From JACPIL01 sp964362365 (GTDB lineage Archaea > Nanobdellota > Nanobdellia > Woesearchaeales > GW2011-AR9), in NCBI GenBank assembly GCA_964362365.1, contig CAYIEF010000003.1, positions 3,478 through 67,477 of the forward strand: 64,000 bases of DNA, read 5' to 3'. Below the pieces are notes generated by a model. That model did not search any database and had not been told where the DNA came from. It was given only the letters and a program-made list of their open reading frames with translations. Positions within the stretch are counted from its first letter, which is position 1. Each line of letters opens with the position of its first letter. Position numbers and translations under genes: made by a program. Shown piece by piece: positions 34,194 through 40,596 of the stretch.

Positions 34194-34352
34194 TTATCTT
34201 AATTTTAAATTAGGGGGAAGATTTTTAGCTAGTTGGCGGATTTCGCGCTCAGTTTTGGTCAATTTAACCGGCTTTTTTGAGAAGAGTATCTTCAATAACC
34301 TTTCAGCATCTTTTCCTTCCAGTACCGGAGTTTCTTCTATTGCTTTAGCCAT
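34194..34352 (-). CDS. Small protein, 52 aa (antitoxin-like?)
   Basis: The minus strand encodes 52 residues starting A-K-A-I-E-E-T-P-V-L-E-G-K-D-A and then a basic helical tail. The layout is like short RelB/VapB-type antitoxins that begin with a conserved P-V-L-x-G-x-D-A motif. It has no toxin partner nearby. It fills most of the gap before the ribosomal protein operon. Confidence 0.55.
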   Translation of the reverse strand: MAKAIEETPVLEGKDAERLLKILFSKKPVKLTKTEREIRQLAKNLPPNLKLR

Positions 34353-34461
34353 CTTGGATTAAAGATTGTCCTGTAATATATAATCTTTTTTGTAGAATTA
34401 TGTGAAAATTTTGCATTTTTCCGCAACCTTTTTAAATAACCCGCCTTCTAAACTCCTCGAT

Positions 34462-34770
34462 ATGAAAATTCCTAAGACTATCAAGCGGTTCTGCAGATAT
34501 TGCAGAAAGCATACTGAACAGAAAGTCGCTCAAAACAAGAAGAAAGCTCCTAGTTCCTTAAGCCGAGGTTCAAAATATCGAGCCAGATTACGAGGAGCTG
34601 CCAGAGGCACTGGAAATTTAGGAAGATACTCAAAACCAGCAGTTACTAAATTCAAGCGTACCGGAGCAAAAAATACCAAAAAAACTGATTTACGCTATAC
34701 TTGTTCGGTTTGCAAGAAAACAAGCTCGCAAAGCAAAGGCATGAGAGCCAAAAAAGTGGAGCTGGTATAA
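34462..34770 (+). CDS. rpl44e: Ribosomal protein eL42 (L44e)
   Basis: 102 residues with the basic zinc-finger pattern of L44e: R-F-C-R-Y-C near the start and Y-T-C-S-V-C-K-K near the C-terminus, with the R-G-S-K-Y-R-A-R-L-R middle. TATA box TTTTTAAATA (about 34430-34439) sits 25 bases before ATG 34462, so the longer N-terminus is wrong. First gene of the L44e-S27e-aIF2alpha-Nop10 order common in archaea. Confidence 0.94.
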   Translation: MKIPKTIKRFCRYCRKHTEQKVAQNKKKAPSSLSRGSKYRARLRGAARGTGNLGRYSKPAVTKFKRTGAKNTKKTDLRYTCSVCKKTSSQSKGMRAKKVELV

Positions 34771-34771
34771 A

Positions 34772-34960
34772 ATGAATGGCACAATCCCAAGTCCAAAAAG
34801 CAAATTTATCAAAGTTCGCTGCGCCAAATGTAAGAACGAACAGATCATCTTTGGCAATGCTTCTAATACTGTATTATGTTTAGTGTGCAGCAAAGAAGTG
34901 GCTTACCCTACTGGTGGGAAAGCAAAGATTTCTGCACGGGTGTTGGAAGTGCTGGAATAG
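34772..34960 (+). CDS. rps27e: Ribosomal protein eS27
   Basis: 62 residues with the zinc ribbon C-A-K-C ... C-L-V-C and P-T-G-G-K-A of S27e. It starts one base after the L44e stop. In most archaea aIF2alpha follows; here about 2.4 kb of DGR DNA intervenes. Confidence 0.95.
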   Translation: MNGTIPSPKSKFIKVRCAKCKNEQIIFGNASNTVLCLVCSKEVAYPTGGKAKISARVLEVLE

Positions 34961-34984
34961 AGAAGTGTTTACGGAGGAATAAAA

Positions 34985-35833
34985 ATGTCATTAGAAACAA
35001 TCACTGGAAATTTGAAAGATGCGTACAAACAATTGCAGCCAGGCACCATGCTGCACGTTGATGAATTGATGAACGAACGCCGGACAAATGAAGAATTACG
35101 CAGTAATGGCTTTTATACTCCCGATGGAGAAGTGTACTTTCTTTATGGCGTTAATAAAACTCCAATTCTGGCCATGACCAGAGAAGCTCGAAATCCAGTT
35201 CTTAAAAATATTGATGATGCTTTTGAACAGTTGACTACAAAGGGAAATTATGGTGTACAGGGAAAAGATTTCACGAAAGCCATTACTGATGCAGTACTTG
35301 TATTCTTGCCTAACCTACGATTATCAAAACATGATGCAGAATTTCAATATCTTCCTTTCGGAACAACTCCTGCCAAATACAGTAAATTGAACGATGAAGA
35401 ACGAAAGTTCGCCGAACGTGTCTATGGCCAAGGAGATGATTTTGTCAAGAACATGAAAATGTTGAAAGAGGCAGGCATTGGTGAAACTCGGATTTGGGTT
35501 CTGAATCCAGATTACGTTCGAAAACATGCAGCCGAAGGCGCGATTGCGCGGGCCTCTTGGCTTGACAATTTCTATTATGGATCGCAATTCAATGCCGGTG
35601 ATCGTGATATCAGTAACGACGGCCGCGTCCGTGGGGTACGTCGGGAGGTCGTCGCCGAAGGCGGCGCGCAAAAAAATAAAGGTCCTTATCGCACTGCAGC
35701 AAAAAATGGTTTCGTAACTCATTACGATGCGATTCTTGCTGATCCAGAAGGCGCAGTTAAAGCCATGAATGATAAAACTGCTGCTGGCCTTTCAAGGCTT
35801 CTTTCCAGTTATTTATCTACTCGAGGACAATAA
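34985..35833 (+). CDS. DGR variable (target) protein, C-type-lectin-like
   Basis: 282 residues, no signal peptide or membrane segment. Residues 187-218 are encoded by the variable repeat and read A-R-A-S-W-L-D-N-F-Y-Y-G-S-Q-F then N-A-G-D-R-D-I-S-N-D-G-R-V-R-G-V, typical of the ligand face of DGR C-type-lectin folds (Asn-rich stretch ending R-V-R-x-V-R). GGAGG (34973-34977) precedes the ATG, 24 bases after rps27e, so it can be translated from the ribosomal-protein transcript. Unusually, 64 residues follow the variable region. The N-terminal 100 residues have no recognised domain. Confidence 0.88.
   Translation: MSLETITGNLKDAYKQLQPGTMLHVDELMNERRTNEELRSNGFYTPDGEVYFLYGVNKTPILAMTREARNPVLKNIDDAFEQLTTKGNYGVQGKDFTKAITDAVLVFLPNLRLSKHDAEFQYLPFGTTPAKYSKLNDEERKFAERVYGQGDDFVKNMKMLKEAGIGETRIWVLNPDYVRKHAAEGAIARASWLDNFYYGSQFNAGDRDISNDGRVRGVRREVVAEGGAQKNKGPYRTAAKNGFVTHYDAILADPEGAVKAMNDKTAAGLSRLLSSYLSTRGQ
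35544..35638 (+). repeat. DGR variable repeat (VR)
   Basis: 95 bp aligned without gaps to the template repeat 499 bases downstream. There are 14 differences and all fall where the template has A: twelve A to G and two A to T. None of the 63 non-A template positions differ. Homology ends sharply at both sides. In protein terms, 8 of 11 template AAY (Asn) codons are altered (to Asp, Tyr, Gly, Ser), plus Glu to Gly and Ile to Val. Confidence 0.95.
35653..35663. promoter_or_regulatory. GC hairpin after VR (candidate IMH/cruciform)
   Basis: CGCC-GAA-GGCG lies 15 bases after the variable repeat in otherwise AT-rich DNA, with more GC-rich sequence continuing to 35669. Bacterial DGRs carry a recognition hairpin a short distance after VR that directs one-way homing. 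Short stem, so only a candidate. Confidence 0.4.
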
Positions 35834-35873
35834 TCTTCTTAAATTTTGTTTTTCTTCTCTTTTTGTCTCAGCA

Positions 35874-36042
35874 CTTCCCTCCTCGGGAAGCTGGACTACA
35901 CGCTCTTATGCCAAGGCTTAAGGCGACTGGCTATAAAACCATCAGATTGGACATGTTCTAATTTGATAAGACAGCTGCGACACCTAGCTTACGAGTTATC
36001 GTGAAGCGGCAGAGAAGTGCACGGCATTAAGAGCTACTCACG
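35874..36042 (+). ncRNA. Structured leader of the DGR template RNA
   Basis: The gap before the template repeat has hairpin CTTCCC/GGGAAG (35874-35879, 35885-35890) and a long-range pairing CTCTTATGCC (35903-35912) with GGCATTAAGAG (36023-36033) that closes the whole region ten bases before the template. Inside is CGTG/CACG. A TATA-like GGCTATAAAACC (35929-35940) could alternatively start a shorter RNA near 35962. No reading frame of note. It probably forms the non-template part of the RNA used by the reverse transcriptase. Confidence 0.6.
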
Positions 36043-36137
36043 TTGCGCGGGCCTCTTGGCTTAACAATTTCAATAATGAATCACAATTCAATGCCAATGA
36101 TCGTAATATCAATAACAACAACCGCGTCCGTGGAATA
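36043..36137 (+). repeat. DGR template repeat (TR)
   Basis: 95 bp containing 32 adenines, strongly biased to AAY codons in the frame used by VR (11 Asn codons in 31). Both VR and TR retain the invariant flanks (GCGCGGGCCTCTTGG and CCGCGTCCGTGG). The frame is also open into the reverse transcriptase gene that begins 30 bases downstream, although TR need not be translated. Confidence 0.95.
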
Positions 36138-36167
36138 GCCCAGTATAGTGCTGAGATTTTTTCTTAT

Positions 36168-37397
36168 ATGGCAGCACCTCGCGACTTGTGGAAGGAACTT
36201 TGCAGCCTGAAGAACCTTGAGATAGCTTTTAAGAATGCGCGCAAAGGAAAGACATTGAAGCCATATGTTATTGAATTTGAACAGCGCCTAAAAGAAAATC
36301 TTCAGCAGCTGAGAACAGAGCTTCTCCTTCATTGCTATAAGCCTAAACCCTTGCAAACGTTCATTCTCCGTGATCCAAAGACTCGGAAGATCAGCAAATC
36401 GCATTTTCGTGACAGAATAATTCATCATGCTCTATGTAATATTATCGAACCGCTGTTTGAAAAAAGTTTCATTTCTTTCCTGGGTCTGATACCCCGCTGC
36501 TCGCAGCGACATCGAATTGTAAACCGATGACCAGGAAAGATTAAAAATACCCCGCAGCTTGCTGCGGTTGGGATTTTTATTTACGATTCCTATGCTAACC
36601 GGAAGACCAAAGGGACATTGAAAGCAATTCAGCGTTTTGAGCATTTTACAGAGAAAATATCTAGGAACTTTATTCAACCAACATTAGTTCTGAAGGCAGA
36701 TGTCAGGAAGTATTTTGACCATGTTGACCACGTAATTTTACTGTCAATATTGAGAAGAAAGATAAAAGATCATAAAATAATCTGGCTGGTGAAGGCAATT
36801 CTATCCAACTATTCAACCGCAAATGGAAAAGGTATGCCCTTAGGAAATCTCACTTCTCAATTTTTCGCCAATGTGTATCTGAATGAGTTGGATCAATTCG
36901 TGAAAAAAGAACTGAAAGCAAAACAGTATATTAGATACGTTGATGATTTTGTGATTGTTCACAATTCAGAAGAAATGCTTCATAGTTATAAAGAAAAAAT
37001 AGATGGTTTTCTTGCTAGGAGTTTAGCTTTAACGTTACATCCAGATAAATCAAGAATCATCAAAGTACATCATGGGGTTGAATTCTTAGGAGTGAAAATT
37101 TTTTGTTATCACAAATTGATCAAAAAGAAAAATTTACGAAAATGTAAGAAAAAATTTTCTGATTTATGCTCAAAATACAAAGAAAAAAAAGCGCAGTACG
37201 ATCAAATCTATGATTTTCTGGAAGGTTGGAACGCATATGTACATAATTCAAATACATATAAGTTCAAGAAAAGAATGATGCAAACAGTAGAAGAGACATT
37301 TCCTCACGAAATCTCAGCCAAAGAAGTGGATAGATTGCGAAAACATTCAAAAAAGAGAAGCGATTCTTTCACTCTTTCTTCTCCAACACATTTATAA
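36168..37397 (+). pseudogene. DGR reverse transcriptase, split by a 108-bp insertion with in-frame TGA
   Basis: N-terminal part: D-L-W-K-E-L, A-R-K-G-K, R-D-P-K-T-R-K-I-S ... H-F-R-D-R-I-I-H-H-A-L, F-E-K-S-F. After the insert: I-Y-D-S-Y-A-N-R-K-T-K-G, V-L-K-A-D-V-R-K-Y-F, L-G-N-L-T-S-Q (36840-36860) and Y-V-D-D (36936-36947). LGNLTSQ instead of QGxxxSP is the DGR-class hallmark. Removing 36475-36582 (36 codons) restores one uninterrupted enzyme of about 373 residues. As it stands, translation stops at TGA 36528-36530. The catalytic residues are intact, so the break is recent or bypassed. Confidence 0.9.
36475..36582. mobile_element. Two-hairpin GC-rich element (copy B) inserted in the RT gene
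   Basis: ATTT occurs at 36471-36474 and again at 36579-36582, as in a 4-bp target duplication. The insert has two tandem hairpins: CTTTCCTGG-GTC/GACCAGGAAAG (36475-36486, 36529-36539) enclosing CGCTGC/GCAGCG, and AAAAAT...ATTTTT enclosing CCGCAGC/GCTGCGG (36553-36567). Copy A near 18.9 kb has the same two-hairpin plan and ACCCCGCAGC core. It has no coding capacity, so it would be a non-autonomous MITE-like unit. The length of 108 bp is a multiple of three. Confidence 0.7.
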
Positions 37398-37419
37398 ATA
37401 AAACTTCAACTTAAAAGCT

Positions 37420-38199
37420 ATGTTCTACAAAAGGAAAGGATACCCGGAAGAAGAAGAGATCGTGCTCTGTAAAGTAAGCAAGATCTTTCCCAACTCCGTC
37501 TTCGTTGAACTGTTGGAATACGGCGAACAAGGGTTAGTCCACATTTCTGAGATCGCTCCGGGAAGGATCCGTAATTTGCGGGATTATGTGGTTGAGGGAA
37601 AGCAGATTGTCTGTAAGGTTCTGAGGATCGATCGTTCTAAAGGCCACATCGATCTGTCCTTGAGAAGAGTAAGCTCTCACCAGCGCCAAGCAAAATTGGA
37701 TGAAATAAAACAGGAATTAACTGCAGAAACGCTGATCCAGAATATGGCTAAGCGGATGCAAAAGCCAGCCGAAGAATTATATAAGCAGGTTACGGAAAAA
37801 ATATTCAAAGAATATTCTCATCTCTTTCTTTGTTTCAAGGAAGTAGCGGCAGGTGAAGCTAGCCTGGAAAAACTTGGACTGGAAAAGAAGTTATCAGAGA
37901 ATCTAACTGCAGCCATCATAGACCGATTCAAGCCTTCTAAAATAACTGTTAAAGGCGAAATCAAGATCCATTCTTATGCTTCGGATGGTGTAGAAAAGAT
38001 TAAGGCTGTTTTATTGGAAGTAGAAAGAATCTCGCCTACTATCCATGTCTTTTACTTAGGCGGGGGCAGATTTAAAGTGAGCATCGAAGATATCGATTAC
38101 AAGCCGGCAGAGCAGACTATGCGCAAAGTGCAGGAAGTACTAGAGAAGTTTAACGATAAAGTTTCCACTGCAGTGTTTGAACGAGAGAAAAGCGAATAA
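37420..38199 (+). CDS. eif2a: Translation initiation factor aIF2 subunit alpha
   Basis: 259 residues: S1 OB domain (about 1-85, G-L-V-H-I-S-E-I), helical domain, and the C-terminal alpha/beta domain. It joins aIF2beta and gamma to carry initiator tRNA. A TATA box (TTTATAAATA, about 37390-37399) overlaps the reverse transcriptase stop and gives this gene its own promoter, possibly leaderless. That keeps expression going despite the DGR insertion upstream. Confidence 0.95.
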   Translation: MFYKRKGYPEEEEIVLCKVSKIFPNSVFVELLEYGEQGLVHISEIAPGRIRNLRDYVVEGKQIVCKVLRIDRSKGHIDLSLRRVSSHQRQAKLDEIKQELTAETLIQNMAKRMQKPAEELYKQVTEKIFKEYSHLFLCFKEVAAGEASLEKLGLEKKLSENLTAAIIDRFKPSKITVKGEIKIHSYASDGVEKIKAVLLEVERISPTIHVFYLGGGRFKVSIEDIDYKPAEQTMRKVQEVLEKFNDKVSTAVFEREKSE

Positions 38200-38217
38200 A
38201 TTCATGGTTATAAGAAA

Positions 38218-38397
38218 ATGGCCGAGCATATTCGAAAGTGTGTTGATGATCAACGTTATACCCTTGAACAAAAATGTCCATCTTGCGGAAAGGAAACCAT
38301 TCTGCCCCGGCCGCCTAAATTTTCTCTTGAAGACAAGTACGCTTCCTTACGCCGTGAATCAAAGAAAGATGAATTAAAAGGGAAAGGTTTTTTCTGA
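38218..38397 (+). CDS. nop10: H/ACA RNP component Nop10
   Basis: 59 residues starting A-E-H-I-R-K-C and containing Y-T-L, C-P-S-C-G-K-E-T, P-R-P-P-K-F-S-L-E-D-K-Y and Y-A-S-L-R-R-E: the Nop10 pattern. It works with Cbf5, Gar1 and L7Ae in guided pseudouridylation. It follows aIF2alpha by 18 bases, as in other archaea. The C-terminal K-G-K-G-F-F tail is normal. Confidence 0.93.
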   Translation: MAEHIRKCVDDQRYTLEQKCPSCGKETILPRPPKFSLEDKYASLRRESKKDELKGKGFF

Positions 38398-38434
38398 ATT
38401 ATTTTTTTGTAAAAATTCTTACTAACATAGAAGC

Positions 38435-39232
38435 CTAATGCAATACAAAGGTCAACAAATCGCCGTTGTCATACAATCCTTTGACTTCTCCTTCCATAAG
38501 GAGCGTGGAAGAATTAGAATACTTCTTGTCAATAATAACTGCTCCTTTAAAGTACAGCATTTTTAGCTCTTCCTCTTCTAAGGTGTAGCGTAACTTTTCT
38601 CCTACTCGCAATTCACCGCTTCCCTGTGGAAGGTCAAGATCCTTTAATTCGATATTCAGCAACTGCAGATGTTTGTAATTCAAGCCTTGGAAGGAGATTG
38701 GAAGCGCTTTTTCGGAAGAGAAGGCGATATCGTTAGCTTCGATGCTTTTCACAGTGCCGGAAAGAGAGATGGCCGAAGCATCTACCTCGACCTTACCCAC
38801 AAAATCTTTAATGGACAGAGTTACTTCTTTTAGATTCTTAAGCTCCAACTTATCACCATTAACAGTAATAGTGGTAGAAAGATCGTCAAATTCTAGGCTG
38901 ACTCCTTCTACGGTAGCATTCTTTTCCAAAGCGGGAATTCTATCAAAAGAAAGCGAAATAGGAATACTGCGGTAATTTTTGACCTTGTTTCCCTCCCCGA
39001 CCAATTGGTTAAGTTCCTGCTCGATGTCTGGTTCAGGCTCTTCTTCTTGAAGACCTAAACCTTGAGTCGCATTCTCTGAATATCCAACGATAGCGCTGAT
39101 TAGGCTGTTGTTTGTATCATGATTCTCATTGGAGTAAAGTAAGAAAAATAACCCTCCCAGCACTAGCGTTACCATAAAAATATAAAACCGCAGGTGGGAC
39201 CTATGCCCTTGAGGAGCTCCTTGATTAAACAT
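38435..39232 (-). CDS. Membrane-anchored hypothetical protein, 265 aa
   Basis: One N-terminal membrane segment (about 15-35), then roughly 225 residues predicted outside the membrane, rich in beta strand with repeated L-E-L-K-N-L / I-E-L-K-D-L blocks. The ATG at 39232 follows a TATA-like element (39248-39262 on the minus strand). A longer frame would run through a GC-rich hairpin island and is unlikely. Function unknown. Confidence 0.7.
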   Translation of the reverse strand: MFNQGAPQGHRSHLRFYIFMVTLVLGGLFFLLYSNENHDTNNSLISAIVGYSENATQGLGLQEEEPEPDIEQELNQLVGEGNKVKNYRSIPISLSFDRIPALEKNATVEGVSLEFDDLSTTITVNGDKLELKNLKEVTLSIKDFVGKVEVDASAISLSGTVKSIEANDIAFSSEKALPISFQGLNYKHLQLLNIELKDLDLPQGSGELRVGEKLRYTLEEEELKMLYFKGAVIIDKKYSNSSTLLMEGEVKGLYDNGDLLTFVLH

Positions 39233-39325
39233 ATAACCACTTCTTTTAGTATTTATGTATTCCAAACCATCAGCTTTAATAAACTTTTTGGTTATAGAAT
39301 TATACTGATTTTTGACAGTCACGTC

Positions 39326-39469
39326 AGCGCCATCGTAGCGTGCGGCGAGTCGGGGGATGCATTCCGAACGAGTGAGGAATGTTCCGAAAACCACGCAGGG
39401 GTTTTCGATATCCCATACGGGGTGGCTCGTAGGTTGCGTAGCAACCGTCGCACCGCCTTTGATGGCGCT
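39326..39469. repeat. GC-rich multi-hairpin island (copy C)
   Basis: AGCGCCAT/ATGGCGCT (39326-39333, 39462-39469) closes a 144-base segment containing ATTCC/GGAAT, CGAAAACC/GGTTTTCG and GGTTGC/GCAACC hairpins. It is much more GC-rich than its surroundings. The word CGAACGAGTGAG recurs with one inserted base in the island at 43578-43689. It may be a non-autonomous palindromic element or a structured RNA between divergent promoters. Confidence 0.5.
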
Positions 39470-39523
39470 CTTTTTCAAAATAGATTGTGCAAAATTTATA
39501 TACCAGTTAAACAACAAAAACCT

Positions 39524-40324
39524 ATGCCGGAACTGCCGGAAGTGGAAACCATCGTACGCCAATTGCAGAAAAAAGTAGTTGGAAAAATGATTAATACAGC
39601 CGAAGTATATGATAGCATGGTGGACTCGAAAATTAAAAGTCTTCCCGTTGTTTCTATCCAGAAAGTATGGCGCCGGGCTAAATACATAGTGATGGAATTG
39701 CATAACGGCAATTTTATTCTAACGCATCTAGGCATGACCGGGCATTTCCACTTTGTAGATAAAAAACACATCCCTCACAACCATGAACGATTCATGGTTG
39801 CAAAATTCACCTTCTCTGACGGCTCTTTTCTAACCCATAATTCTATCCGTAAATTCGGCCATATGAGATTAGTAAACAAAAAACAATTACAACAAATAAT
39901 GGATAAACACGGTCCAGAGCCATTAGAAAAGAGCTTTACCCTGCAGCAGTTTCAGGGAATTCTGGCTAAGAAAGCGCGTTCAAATATCAAGGCCATGCTC
40001 ATGGACCAGCCAGTAATCGCCGGGATAGGCAATATCTACGCCCAAGAAGCATTGTATTTCGCGAAAATCTCTCCATTGCGCCAGGCAGGTTCTTTATCAG
40101 GGGATGAAAGCAAGGCTTTATACACAGAAATCCGCAGGATCCTGCAGGATGCTATTACCCATCACGGTTCTACGGTCGACAATTACAGTAATTTAGAAGG
40201 CAGCGGCGGTTTTCAGAGCTATCTGGCAGTGTACCAGCAAGAAAAATGTCAACAGAAGCATCCTTTGGAGAAAATAACTATCGGAGGAAGGGGGACAAGT
40301 TACTGTTCTACTTGCCAAAAGTAA
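39524..40324 (+). CDS. mutM: Formamidopyrimidine-DNA glycosylase (Fpg/MutM)
   Basis: 266 residues: catalytic N-terminus P-E-L-P-E-V-E-T, the H2TH region (M-L-M-D-Q-P-V-I-A-G-I-G-N-I-Y-A-Q-E-A-L), and a C-terminal zinc finger ending G-G-R-G-T-S-Y-C-S-T-C. The first half of the finger is C-Q-Q-K-H rather than CxxC, a variant. It removes oxidised purines from DNA. Fpg is rare in archaea and suggests bacterial origin. TATA box ATTTATATACC at about 39493-39503. Confidence 0.94.
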   Translation: MPELPEVETIVRQLQKKVVGKMINTAEVYDSMVDSKIKSLPVVSIQKVWRRAKYIVMELHNGNFILTHLGMTGHFHFVDKKHIPHNHERFMVAKFTFSDGSFLTHNSIRKFGHMRLVNKKQLQQIMDKHGPEPLEKSFTLQQFQGILAKKARSNIKAMLMDQPVIAGIGNIYAQEALYFAKISPLRQAGSLSGDESKALYTEIRRILQDAITHHGSTVDNYSNLEGSGGFQSYLAVYQQEKCQQKHPLEKITIGGRGTSYCSTCQK

Positions 40325-40328
40325 AAAA

Positions 40329-40586
40329 ATGGTGTTTGAAAAAATATTTCAGAAACTGAAAGAAGCTGCTACGGAAAAGAATAACCAGAAGTACTCAAAT
40401 CGTTTTCTCAAATTCTATCATCATAACCAGGATAGATTATTAAAGGAGAGAAAATCTTTGTATTACGAGAAGAAGAAAAACGGCATTTGCGTCCGCTGCA
40501 GCAGAAAAGTCCAGGAAGGAATTATTTTTTGCGACTATCACCAGCAGAAGCAGATAGGATATAATAAGCAGGCGAGGATAAGATGA
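40329..40586 (+). CDS. Small Cys/His zinc-binding protein, 85 aa
   Basis: A basic helical N-terminus followed by C-V-R-C ... F-C-D-Y-H, a short treble-clef-like zinc site. It starts four bases after the Fpg stop. Its TGA stop lies within the 15-bp sequence duplicated by the adjacent IS481-type insertion, so the gene itself is intact. Function unknown. Confidence 0.65.
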   Translation: MVFEKIFQKLKEAATEKNNQKYSNRFLKFYHHNQDRLLKERKSLYYEKKKNGICVRCSRKVQEGIIFCDYHQQKQIGYNKQARIR

Positions 40587-40596
40587 AGGATTAAGT

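Noticed and set aside
36045..36167. RT translation starting within the template repeat
   Set aside because: The frame is open through TR into RT, but the RT family starts near 36168 and no start signal lies in TR. The open frame follows from TR copying a coding sequence.
34985..37397. Group II intron or retron instead of a DGR
   Set aside because: There is no intron domain V/VI or msr/msd structure. The adenine-only TR/VR pattern and the LGNLTSQ motif are specific to DGRs.
39194..39523. Long N-terminal extension of Fpg
   Set aside because: Fpg must begin with P-E-L-P-E after methionine removal, because the N-terminal proline is the catalytic nucleophile. The start is therefore 39524.
38435..39703. 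422-residue version of the minus-strand membrane protein
   Set aside because: The extra N-terminus runs through a GC-rich hairpin island and overlaps the promoter and start of mutM. The TATA box supports the start at 39232.
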